Origin: JASHUC01 sp035606175
GTDB lineage: Bacteria > Pseudomonadota > Gammaproteobacteria > Steroidobacterales > Steroidobacteraceae
Length of the DNA stretch: 27,692 nucleotides
Direction: 5' to 3'
Assembly (NCBI GenBank): GCA_035606175.1
Contig: DATNFW010000112.1
Location: 1 to 27,692 of the forward strand
Shown: in pieces, positions 1-7,323 of the stretch
How positions within the stretch are numbered: position 1 is the first letter of the stretch
Layout of the letters: every line of letters starts with the position of its first letter
Made by a program: the position numbers and the translations under genes
The notes under the pieces: generated by a model
Seen by the model: the letters and a program-made list of their open reading frames with translations, nothing else
Databases searched by the model: none
What the model was told of the DNA's origin: nothing

Positions 1-159
1 ATCCATGAGCTACGTAGCATTCGTGACCGGGACGGTGGTGCGATGGTGCACGGCAGAGATTTCGAACACTTGGCAATAGACCAGGTACTCAAAAGTCCCA
101 GAGAAATCCCACAATCACCTGACGTACTTCGAGCTTGTGCGTGTAAGTATTTGATAGAT
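1..159. other. Lower-GC stretch beside tRNA-Arg, no recognised gene
   Basis: This stretch is about 50% G+C by count, against roughly two thirds in the rest of the window. It abuts the CCA end of the tRNA-Arg. One plus-strand frame is open from the window edge to a TAG at 202-204, about 67 codons, but its last third reads through the tRNA, so it is probably not a gene end, or only a degenerate one. I recognise no protein family on either strand and no clear hairpin. It could be the edge of an element integrated at the tRNA 3' end, or ordinary intergenic DNA; the window is too short here to decide. Confidence 0.3.
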
Positions 160-236
160 TGGCGCGCCCGGAGAGATTCGAACTCCCGACCCCCTGGTTC
201 GTAGCCAGGTACTCTATCCAACTGAGCTACGGGCGC
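160..236 (-). tRNA. tRNA-Arg (anticodon ACG)
   Basis: The minus strand folds as a complete 77-nt cloverleaf. The acceptor stem is GCGCCCG pairing with CGGGCGC, the D arm carries TAGCTCAGTTGGATAGAG, and the anticodon stem CCTGG/CCAGG encloses the loop CTACGAA with anticodon ACG. The T arm contains GTTCGAATC. Discriminator G and an encoded CCA follow, ending at position 160. The layout matches enterobacterial tRNA-Arg(ACG), whose A34 is normally edited to inosine by TadA to read CGU/CGC/CGA. AscI-type palindromes (GGCGCGCC) lie at 161-168 and 232-239, extending the acceptor complementarity slightly past the mature 5' end. Confidence 0.97.
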
Positions 237-427
237 GCCGGCCAGGTGCCCTGAAAACGGATTGGCTCCGGGACCGGATTCGGCGATAGACGCCGAAGGG
301 CCCCGTCCGCGGGCGCGCATCCTACCATACCTCGGCCTCGTGTCGGAGCTGGGGGCCCGAGCTGGGGTCTCTGCCCTGCCCTCCAACCCCTTGCCGCCTG
401 CGCTCAATCTTGCTCCCACTTTTCTCG

Positions 428-1489
428 ATGACCGATTCCCCGGCTCCCGCCATCCTTGGGCCGCACGGCGCCCCGACGCTCCCCGCGGTCGAAGTCGCGA
501 GCTACAACGTCGAGCTCAAGGATGAGGAAGGCTTCCTCGGGGACCGGGTCAGCAAAGGTGCCTTTCGCGAGATTCTGAGCACCTGGCGCAAGCGCCTCGG
601 CGAAGCCGGCGAGGACCCGCTGGGCGGCGATCCCCGTGAGGAATTGAGCAAGAAACAGCTCGACACTCTGCTCGAGACCGGCGATGCCGATGCCGCGGGT
701 GTCATACAGAGTGCGATCGAGGATTTCGCACAGGAGCTCACGCGAGTCATCCGTCGCTTCGCGAGGCTCAAGACGTGGCGCGATACGGAGCGGATCGCAA
801 TCGGCGGCGGCTTTAGAGCGAGTCGGGTCGGAGAGCGCGCGATCGGACGTGCAGCGGCGATCCTCAAGGCGGAGAAGATTCCGATCGCGCTATCCGCAAT
901 TCATGCGGAGCCGGATGAAGCAGGCCTCATCGGCGCCGCGCACCTCGCGCCACGCTGGATCTTCGAGGGGCACGATGCACTGCTCGGGGTCGACATCGGC
1001 GGCACGAACATTCGGGCCGGCGTCGTCTGCCTCAACCTCAAGAAGGCGCCGGACCTCTCCAAATTGCGTGTATGGAAGAGTGAGCTCTGGAGGCACGGCG
1101 ATGAGAAGAAGGTGGAGCGGGACGCGGCGATTAAAGAGCTGATCGCGATGCTGCGCCGGCTCATCGATCGCGCGGAGAAGGAGAAGCTGCGTCTCGCCCC
1201 GTTCATCGGCGTGGGCTGTCCGGGAGTCATCGCTCCGGATGGCGCCATCGAGCGGGGGGCGCAGAATCTGCCGGGCAATTGGGAGAGCCGCAGCTTCAAT
1301 TTGCCCGCAGCGCTTCATGAGGGTATCGCGCGCATCGGAGATCACGAATCCACCATCCTGTTGCACAACGACGCGGTCGTTCAGGGACTGAGTGAGATCC
1401 CGTTCATGGCCGAGGCAAAGCATTGGGGCGTGCTCACGATCGGGACCGGACTCGGTAATGCACGCTTCGAGAGCCGTACACCCGCTTGA
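428..1489 (+). CDS. ROK-family sugar kinase-like protein with swapped halves
   Basis: About 353 aa from the ATG at 428; a TTG at 410 would add six residues, and neither start has a clear Shine-Dalgarno. The second half carries the ROK hallmarks: the phosphate loop GVDIGGTN (about 187-194), the segment GCPGVI (about 263-268), the catalytic-Asp motif NDAVVQGLSE (about 314-323) and GTGLGN (339-344), after which the protein stops. The first half carries what normally forms the ROK C-terminus: a long helical stretch, IGGG (125-128) and DEAGLIGAAHLAP (163-175). The cysteine zinc motif of classical ROK kinases is absent. The order therefore looks circularly permuted. The protein is probably a cytoplasmic ATP-dependent sugar kinase, but the substrate cannot be told. 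Its 3' end overlaps the convergent membrane-protein gene by 56 nt. Confidence 0.8.
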   Translation: MTDSPAPAILGPHGAPTLPAVEVASYNVELKDEEGFLGDRVSKGAFREILSTWRKRLGEAGEDPLGGDPREELSKKQLDTLLETGDADAAGVIQSAIEDFAQELTRVIRRFARLKTWRDTERIAIGGGFRASRVGERAIGRAAAILKAEKIPIALSAIHAEPDEAGLIGAAHLAPRWIFEGHDALLGVDIGGTNIRAGVVCLNLKKAPDLSKLRVWKSELWRHGDEKKVERDAAIKELIAMLRRLIDRAEKEKLRLAPFIGVGCPGVIAPDGAIERGAQNLPGNWESRSFNLPAALHEGIARIGDHESTILLHNDAVVQGLSEIPFMAEAKHWGVLTIGTGLGNARFESRTPA

Positions 1490-2375
1490 GAAGCACCGGC
1501 ACGAGGTACCACAACCCGATGAGCACCGCGAAGGCCACCACCGCGACGACAGGCGCCACGAGGCTGCCATCGAACAATCGGAACAAGGCGACGAACAGGT
1601 CCGCGCTCAGACCGGCCGCGAGCGGAACCAGTGCGAGCGTGACCAGCGTTGAGCCGATGGAATGCATGCTTTCCTCGTCGCGCCCGTTGAAGGTGAGCCG
1701 GTGAACCGCCGCCGGCGCAATCAGCAGCGTCATCGCGAGCGCCATGGCGAGGAGTGCGCCGAGATGAACGAGTCGGACGGCGACCGGCAGCTGATCGAAT
1801 GATTTCGAGAGGAGCACGATCAACTGGAAGCCGAGCAGCGCCTGCACACCCGGCAGCACGACTCGGGACTCCGTGAGCATGTGATCGATCTTCTCGTGCA
1901 GCGGCGTCGCATGCTTTTCCATCGCGTCCTCCGTATCGGACACATCGAGTTGGCGCCGCAGCCCCCAGCCGAGACCGAACCAGAGAAGAAGCGCAAAGCC
2001 GAGCGAAAGGGCAGCCGCAACCGTTCCCAGGGTGCTGCCGAAGGCCCTTGCGGTAGCCACGTAGATATCGCATCCCACGCCTCCGGCGAGCGGCACCAGC
2101 GCGAGCTTCGCGAAAGCTGTCGCCGTCCGCTGGATGCGCTCGCTCGCCTCGCCCCGCTCGACGATTCGGTGCTGACACGGCGCGGCGATCAGCAGGCAGA
2201 GCGCCGAGGCCATGAGCAGAAGCGCGGCCGCATCGACCGCTCGCACGCTCGGTGAGAACTCCGGGAACGTATCCTGGAATAGTCCCCGAAACTCGAAGCC
2301 GAACAGCACGTTGACGCCGAGCATCTGCATCCGAAGCTCGTTGAGCGACGTTTTGAGAGCGTCGCCCAGCTTCAT
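1434..2375 (-). CDS. Integral membrane protein with two tandem four-helix repeats
   Basis: 313 aa, ATG at 2375 without a strong ribosome site. The protein is two copies of one module, roughly residues 11-140 and 166-296. Each copy has a short amphipathic lead-in, a hydrophobic segment starting LFGFEF or LLGFQL, a helix ending LLIAAP or LLIAPAA followed by HR, and then LALVPLAGG or LALVPLAAG and a last hydrophobic segment ending in basic residues. About eight membrane helices are predicted by eye. The module resembles small uncharacterised bacterial membrane proteins (DUF6328-like, from memory), normally a single copy. The hydrophilic linker (about 141-165) is charged. It lies 65 bp downstream of the ferritin-like gene on the same strand, so co-transcription is likely. 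Function unknown. Confidence 0.8.
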   Translation of the reverse strand: MKLGDALKTSLNELRMQMLGVNVLFGFEFRGLFQDTFPEFSPSVRAVDAAALLLMASALCLLIAAPCQHRIVERGEASERIQRTATAFAKLALVPLAGGVGCDIYVATARAFGSTLGTVAAALSLGFALLLWFGLGWGLRRQLDVSDTEDAMEKHATPLHEKIDHMLTESRVVLPGVQALLGFQLIVLLSKSFDQLPVAVRLVHLGALLAMALAMTLLIAPAAVHRLTFNGRDEESMHSIGSTLVTLALVPLAAGLSADLFVALFRLFDGSLVAPVVAVVAFAVLIGLWYLVPVLLKRVYGSRSVHYRVRSRS

Positions 2376-2408
2376 TGCTGCAGCGCCACAGCGCGAACGC
2401 GCCGCTGT

Positions 2409-2431
2409 CCGGGGACGAGGTGCATCCCCGG
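2409..2431 (-). other. Hairpin between ferritin-like gene and membrane-protein gene
   Basis: CCGGGGA (2409-2415) and TCCCCGG (2425-2431) form a perfect 7-bp stem with a 9-nt loop in the 65-bp gap between two same-strand genes. No T-run follows on the minus strand, so it is not a textbook intrinsic terminator. It could act as an mRNA-processing or stability element, or a weak attenuator. Confidence 0.35.
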
Positions 2432-2440
2432 TCCGGAAAT

Positions 2441-3034
2441 CTAATGCGCTCTCGTGCGGGCCTTTTCCGCGCGCGCCGCCGCGATTGCCGTCTTCACGTG
2501 CCGCTTTTCCTCAGGCGGCGGAAGCTGCGCCTTGATGCCGAGCGATTGCAGCCACAGCTCTCGGCACCAGCCCCTCGAATGATAGAGATGCTCGTCCTCC
2601 TGGTCCTCGATCTCCTCGTACGCTTCCTTGATCGCCTTGGCTTCCGCGGCTTTGAGCTTCTTCCCGGCGACGCCGATCAGTTCCCAATCGAGGTGATCTT
2701 TGGTCTCGGCGAGCACGACGCATTCGCACGCGACGATCTGCGCTGCATCCGGATCGCCGGCCGCGCGTGCTTCCTCCATGGCGTTGACGAACGAGGTACC
2801 CATCTTGTGGAGGATCTTCGTGCCTGGGGTCTGCTCCTTCGGATCGAGACCGAGCGTCTCACAGAGCTCGGTGAGCACGCGCACGTGGTTGCGCGTCTGC
2901 TCGAGGTATTTGGTCCACTCCTCCTCGAGGTCCTCGTTCTGCGTGCACTTGAGCGCGGTCTCGTAAATCTTCACTCCACCGCGCTCATGCTCCAGCGATT
3001 GCAGTAGCAGCTCTTTCAATTGTGGCGTTTCCAT
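2441..3034 (-). CDS. Ferritin-like four-helix protein
   Basis: 197 aa. The ATG at 3034 is chosen because GCGGAGG lies about 5 bases upstream; the frame stays open further upstream but that part is low-complexity and runs towards polB. Acidic/His pairs sit in four helical stretches: LEHERGG (about 14-20), EEEWTKYLEQTRNH (about 37-50), ETKDHLDWEL (about 110-119) and DQEDEHLYH (about 144-152). This spacing is typical of ferritin-like or rubrerythrin-like di-iron bundles. The tail after 165 is Lys/Arg/Ala-rich and probably disordered. There is no signal peptide, so it is likely cytoplasmic. It may bind or detoxify iron or peroxide, which is inference. Divergent from polB and upstream of the duplicated membrane protein. 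Confidence 0.75.
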   Translation of the reverse strand: METPQLKELLLQSLEHERGGVKIYETALKCTQNEDLEEEWTKYLEQTRNHVRVLTELCETLGLDPKEQTPGTKILHKMGTSFVNAMEEARAAGDPDAAQIVACECVVLAETKDHLDWELIGVAGKKLKAAEAKAIKEAYEEIEDQEDEHLYHSRGWCRELWLQSLGIKAQLPPPEEKRHVKTAIAAARAEKARTRAH

Positions 3035-3186
3035 GTGGCCTCCGCTTCCGATGCAAGTGATTGTCGTTTTCGAGCAAGCGCTGTACCCGTCTAGGCTCGG
3101 CGTAGGTACGAGGCTCCCGGAGGTACGAGCCCAAGCCTCGGCTCGACAGGGCGGCACGCGCCTCCTGCCTGCGGCACAATGCTCGC
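3035..3186. promoter_or_regulatory. Divergent intergenic region, ferritin-like gene / polB
   Basis: These 152 bp must carry the promoters of two divergent genes. I see the ferritin-gene ribosome site at its left edge and CACAAT (3174-3179) as a possible -10-like element just before polB, without a convincing -35. Two imperfect 17-bp units (3101-3117 and 3118-3134) share AGGTACGAG, and CGAGGCT (3109-3115) with AGCCTCG (3134-3140) can form a 7-bp stem. No LexA-type CTG-N10-CAG operator is evident by eye. Confidence 0.3.
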
Positions 3187-5580
3187 GTGACGATCGCACG
3201 CGGATTCATCCTGCAGTCCACGTACCGGCTGATGACGCGCGGGAACGGCCGGCGTGTTCCGGTTGTACATCTGTACGGCCGGCTCGAGGGCGGCGGCGCC
3301 TTCGCCGTGCGGGATGACCGCACTCACCCCTTCTTTTACGTGCGCGCTTCGGATGTGGAGCGTGCACGCTCGCTGCGGGTGGGCGACGCCCAGATCGTCG
3401 ACCGCCGGACCTTCGACGGAGAACGCGTCGCTTGCGTGCGGATGGAGGTGCCGGGCGATGTGCCTCCGGTTCGCGATCGGCTGCACGCGGCCGGCATCGA
3501 GACCTTCGAGGCCGATGTGCGCTTTGCGACGCGCTATCTGATCGACCGCCACATCAGAGGCGGCTGCGAGATCGAAGGCGAAGTGCACTCGGAGCCGAGC
3601 GGCTTGACGGTGTTCGAGAATCCGACGGTGCGCGCGGCCGACGTGACGATCGAGCCGAACGTGCTGTCGTTCGACATCGAGACCGACGCTCGCGGCGAGC
3701 GCTTGCTCGCGATTTCGCTCTTCGGGCCACGCATCGACGAGGTGCTGATCGTCGACGGCAGCGGGCGATCGATGCCCGAGCGCGCGACGCGATGTGCGAG
3801 CGAGCTTGCAGCGCTTCGCGCATTCCGCGAGCGCCTTGCAACGCTCGACCCCGACGTGCTTAGCGGATGGAATATCGTCGATTTCGATCTCGCTGCGCTC
3901 GAGCGGATCGCCGCGCGACTGCGCGAGCCGCTCGATCTCGGTCGGGAGCCCGGCGCAATGCGCTTGCGCAAGCCCGAAGGCTATTTCGGCAGCGGCCAGG
4001 CCCTCATTCCCGGTCGCGTCGTGCTCGACGGGATCGATTTGCTGCGTGGGGCATTCGTGCGCATGGAGGACTACTCGCTCGATGCTGTCGCACGTGAGGT
4101 TCTCGGCGAGGGCAAGGCGGTCGCCGGCGATTCGCGCGATCGAATGGCGGAGATTCTGCACAACTATCGCCACGACCTGCCCGCGTTCGCGCTCTATTCC
4201 CGAACCGACGCCCGCCTCGCCTATCGAATCGTCGAAAAGCTCGACCTCGTGCGCCTCGCGTTCGCCCGCAGCCGCCTGACCGGCATGACCCCCGATCGAG
4301 TCTCGGCGAGCATCGCATCGTTCGATTTCCTGTATCTGGGCGCGCTCGACGCACTGCGCGTCGTCGCGCCGAGCGTGCGCGGGGACGATGCGCGGGTGCA
4401 TGCCGCGCAACGCGGCGGGCACGTGCTGGAGCCCGTGACGGGACTGCATTCAAAGGTCTGGGTATTCGATTTCAAGAGCCTCTACCCGAGCCTCATCCGC
4501 ACGTTCAACATCGATCCGCTGAGCTATGTCCCGGAATCGAACGCCGAGGCATCCTCGAGCGGCGGAATGGATCCGATCGAGACACCGGGTGGCGCCTTCC
4601 GCCGCGAGCCGGCGATCCTGCCGCGTCTTCTCGATGAGCTCTTCCCCATGCGCGAGGCGGCGAAGCGACGCGGTGATCAGGTCGCTGCGCACGCGATCAA
4701 GATATTGATGAACTCGTTCTATGGCGTGCTCGGCACACCCGCGTGCCGCTTCTTCAACCCGGCGCTCGCGAACTCGATCACGGGGCTCGGCAAGGAGATG
4801 CTGCTCTGGTCGAAGCGCTGGTTCGAGGCGGCGGGCTTCGAGGTCCTCTACGGCGACACGGACAGTCTGTTCGTGCGCTCGGGACGCGATGATCCCGCCG
4901 CGGCCTGCCTCGAGGCGCGGCACCTCGCGGCGACACTCAACGCCGAACTCGCTCGACACATCGAGGCGCGCTGGCGTGTGGCGAGCCGGCTCGAGCTCGA
5001 ATTCGAGAAGCTGTATCTCAAGCTCTTCCTCCCCCATGCCCGTCACAGCACCCGAGGCGCGAGCAAACGTTATGCGGGACTGCTGTACCATGCGGCGTCC
5101 GAGACAGCCACCGCAGACGCCGCAAGTAACGCCGTTGTGGAGTTCGTCGGTCTGGAGGTCGTGCGGCGCGACTGGACCGCCCTCGCGAAACGCGTCCAAC
5201 GCGAGCTCTATCAGCGACTCTTCACCGGCGAGGCCGTCGACACATACCTCGCGGAAACCGTCCGGCGGGTCCGCAGCGGGGAGCTCGACGAGGAGCTCGT
5301 CTATCGCAAGGGCTTGCGCAAAGACACGAACGATTACACCGCGACGACGCCGCCGCACGTCGTCGCTGCGCGCAAATCGGGACAGCCGCGCGGGCGCTCG
5401 ATTCGCTATGTCATGACGGTCGCAGGCCCCGAGCCCCTCGACCGCATCGAGCACTCACTCGATCGCGAGCACTACGTTGAAAAGCAGGTGCGGCCGGTCG
5501 CCGAGCCGGTTCTCGAAGCGCTCGGCCTCGATTTCGAGCGGGTGATCGGCGATACGCGCCAGCTCGATCTGTACTCCTGA
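3187..5580 (+). CDS. polB: DNA polymerase II (family B, with 3'-5' exonuclease)
   Basis: 797 aa, close to the 783 aa of E. coli Pol II. The GTG at 3187 is chosen because ARGFILQS aligns with the start of Pol II. Exonuclease motifs: Exo I DIET (163-166), Exo II SGWNIVDFD (226-234), Exo III YSRTD (337-341), so proofreading residues are intact. Polymerase motifs: A DFKSLYPS (428-435), B KILMNSFYG (505-513), C YGDTDS (555-560) with both catalytic Asp residues. In E. coli this enzyme is SOS-regulated and restarts or bypasses stalled forks; regulation here is not evident from the sequence. It converges on the sulfate-binding-protein gene with only 10 bp between the stop codons. Long open frames on the opposite strand are high-GC shadows. 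Confidence 0.96.
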   Translation: MTIARGFILQSTYRLMTRGNGRRVPVVHLYGRLEGGGAFAVRDDRTHPFFYVRASDVERARSLRVGDAQIVDRRTFDGERVACVRMEVPGDVPPVRDRLHAAGIETFEADVRFATRYLIDRHIRGGCEIEGEVHSEPSGLTVFENPTVRAADVTIEPNVLSFDIETDARGERLLAISLFGPRIDEVLIVDGSGRSMPERATRCASELAALRAFRERLATLDPDVLSGWNIVDFDLAALERIAARLREPLDLGREPGAMRLRKPEGYFGSGQALIPGRVVLDGIDLLRGAFVRMEDYSLDAVAREVLGEGKAVAGDSRDRMAEILHNYRHDLPAFALYSRTDARLAYRIVEKLDLVRLAFARSRLTGMTPDRVSASIASFDFLYLGALDALRVVAPSVRGDDARVHAAQRGGHVLEPVTGLHSKVWVFDFKSLYPSLIRTFNIDPLSYVPESNAEASSSGGMDPIETPGGAFRREPAILPRLLDELFPMREAAKRRGDQVAAHAIKILMNSFYGVLGTPACRFFNPALANSITGLGKEMLLWSKRWFEAAGFEVLYGDTDSLFVRSGRDDPAAACLEARHLAATLNAELARHIEARWRVASRLELEFEKLYLKLFLPHARHSTRGASKRYAGLLYHAASETATADAASNAVVEFVGLEVVRRDWTALAKRVQRELYQRLFTGEAVDTYLAETVRRVRSGELDEELVYRKGLRKDTNDYTATTPPHVVAARKSGQPRGRSIRYVMTVAGPEPLDRIEHSLDREHYVEKQVRPVAEPVLEALGLDFERVIGDTRQLDLYS

Positions 5581-5590
5581 TCCCGCCGAT

Positions 5591-6631
5591 TCACTGTCCC
5601 GTGATCTGATCGAATATCCCCCCGTCGCCGAAGTGCTCCTTCTGCACGCGGCCCCACCCGCCGAAATCCGCGATCGGCACGAGCATGAGCTTCGGAAACT
5701 GCTGGGCATATTGAGCGGCGATCTGCACATCGCGAGGCCTGTAGAAGTGCCGCGCGACGATCTGCTGGCCCTCTTTGCCGTAGAGATAGCCGAGATAGGC
5801 TTGCGCAACCTCTCGCGTCCCGTGGCGCAGCACCACCTCATCGACCATTGCCACGCAGGGCTCCGCGAGGACGCTCACACTCGGCACCACGATCTGGAGC
5901 TGTCCGGCGCCGAGCTCGCGCATCGCAAGATGCGCCTCGTTTTCCCACGCGAGCAGCACATCTCCGATCCCGCGTTGCGCGAACGTCGTGGTCGAGCCGC
6001 GTGCGCCCGTGTCGAGTATCGGAACCTGCTTGTAGAGCTTGCCAAGGAACTGCCTGGCAGTCTGATCGGACCCGCCGGGCTGGCGTCGTGCCCATGCCCA
6101 GGCGGCGAGATAGTTCCAGCGCGCGCCGCCCGATGTCCGCGGATTCGGTGTGATCACCGCAATCCCCGGCCGGATGAGATCGCCCCAGTCGCGGATGCCC
6201 TTCGGATTGCCCTTGCGAACCAGAAACACGATCGTCGAGGTGTACGGGGCGCTGTTATCCGGCAGCCGGCTCTGCCAGTTGAGCGGCAGAAGTTTCCCGC
6301 GCGTTGCGATCGCATCGATATCGGCGGCCAGCGCGAGCGTCACGACATCCGCCGGCAGCCCGTTGATCACCGATTGGGCCTGAGTCCCGGAGCCGCCGTG
6401 CGATTGACGAATGCTCACGATCTGGCCCGTCTTCGCGCGCCAGTAGCGAGCGAAGGCGGCGTCGTAATCGTTGTAGAGCTCGCGCGTGGGATCGTAGGAG
6501 GCATTGAGCAGCGCGACACGCGCGGCTGCATGCGCCATCTTCGCACCGAGCGGCGCCGCGATACAGACGCCGGCCGCGCGTCCCGCGAGCGCCTGCAGCC
6601 CTGCGAGAAAACGTCGTCTCCCGATATTCAT
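5591..6631 (-). CDS. sbp: Periplasmic sulfate-binding protein of an ABC transporter
   Basis: About 346 aa. The ATG at 6631 is favoured because it overlaps the lipB stop as ATGA, implying translational coupling; a GTG at 6646 would add five residues. The N-terminus GRRRFLAG followed by a mild hydrophobic stretch ending AHA (about 35) looks like a twin-arginine signal, unlike the Sec signal usual for E. coli Sbp. The mature part has the Sbp/CysP signatures LLNASYDPTRELY (41-53), SHGGSGTQA, ADVVTLALAADID, NSAPYTSTIVFLVRKGNPK and TPNPRTSGGARWNYL. It should bind sulfate or thiosulfate in the periplasm for CysTWA import, but no permease or ATPase genes are nearby. It is last in the lipA-lipB run, suggesting a link between sulfur supply and lipoate synthesis (inference). 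Confidence 0.92.
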   Translation of the reverse strand: MNIGRRRFLAGLQALAGRAAGVCIAAPLGAKMAHAAARVALLNASYDPTRELYNDYDAAFARYWRAKTGQIVSIRQSHGGSGTQAQSVINGLPADVVTLALAADIDAIATRGKLLPLNWQSRLPDNSAPYTSTIVFLVRKGNPKGIRDWGDLIRPGIAVITPNPRTSGGARWNYLAAWAWARRQPGGSDQTARQFLGKLYKQVPILDTGARGSTTTFAQRGIGDVLLAWENEAHLAMRELGAGQLQIVVPSVSVLAEPCVAMVDEVVLRHGTREVAQAYLGYLYGKEGQQIVARHFYRPRDVQIAAQYAQQFPKLMLVPIADFGGWGRVQKEHFGDGGIFDQITGQ

Positions 6632-7323
6632 ACGCTTGCTCGACACAGGACATCGAGTTTAGCGGCGTGCGGATCGCCGCGCAGCCTCAATGCCTCGAGC
6701 AGATGCGGCTCGAGCCCGCGCGCCGCATCCTGAACGGAGCGGGGACCGCCGAGCGCCGCGAGCTGGGTGATCTCGAGACCCGCGTATCCGCACGGATTGA
6801 TGCGCTCGAACGGCTCGAGGTCCATGTTCACGTTGAGCGCGATCCCGTGATAGCTCGCTCCGCGGCGAATGCGCAGTCCAACGCTCGCGAGCTTTCGTCC
6901 CTCGACATAGACGCCCGGGGCATCGCGGCGCGAGCGCGCCTCGATGCCGAGCTCGGCGGCATAGCCGATCACGGCATTCTCGAGAGCCATGACGAGCTCG
7001 CGCACACCGAGGCCGAGCCGTTTCAAATCGAGGAGCGGATAGACCACGAGCTGTCCGGGGCCGTGATAAGTCACCTGCCCCCCACGGTCTGTTTGAATGA
7101 CGGGTATTGCCCCGGGCGCGAGCACATGCTCGAGCTTTCCGGCGAGACCGAGCGTGAAGACCGCCGGATGCTCGAGGAGCCAGATCTCATCGGGCGTCGA
7201 GGCATCGCGCTCATCCGTGAAACGCTGCATGGCGCGCCAGGTGGGCTCGTATTCGACGAGCCCCGGCCGGCGCAAAACGACCTCAGCGCGCGCCGGCGAG
7301 CGCGCGGTTGTCGAGGCCGGCAT
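6628..7323 (-). CDS. lipB: Octanoyl-[ACP]:protein N-octanoyltransferase (LipB)
   Basis: 231 aa from the ATG at 7323, which overlaps the lipA end by 41 nt. A TTG at 7275, preceded by GAGG just inside the lipA stop, gives a shorter protein closer to the usual family start. LipB moves the octanoyl group from acyl carrier protein to lipoyl domains, the first step of endogenous lipoate synthesis. Visible motifs: EHPAVFTLG (51-59), RGGQVTYHGPGQ (80-91), GRKLASVGLRI with catalytic Lys (about 144), and NPCGYAG with the catalytic Cys (about 178). It sits between lipA and the sulfate-binding gene, and its TGA stop overlaps the next start. Confidence 0.96.
   Translation of the reverse strand: MPASTTARSPARAEVVLRRPGLVEYEPTWRAMQRFTDERDASTPDEIWLLEHPAVFTLGLAGKLEHVLAPGAIPVIQTDRGGQVTYHGPGQLVVYPLLDLKRLGLGVRELVMALENAVIGYAAELGIEARSRRDAPGVYVEGRKLASVGLRIRRGASYHGIALNVNMDLEPFERINPCGYAGLEITQLAALGGPRSVQDAARGLEPHLLEALRLRGDPHAAKLDVLCRASV

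Noticed and set aside
1..204. Plus-strand open frame from the window edge into the tRNA
   Set aside because: Its end reads through the antisense of tRNA-Arg; no family is recognised and no start is in view.
1440..1489. Frameshift or truncation of the ROK gene after GTGLGN
   Set aside because: The protein already has both ROK halves in swapped order and the ending lies just after a conserved strand, so a natural terminus is more likely than loss of a further domain.
3091..4449. Minus-strand open frame opposite the start of polB
   Set aside because: It overlaps the polB exonuclease region, where all catalytic motifs are on the plus strand.
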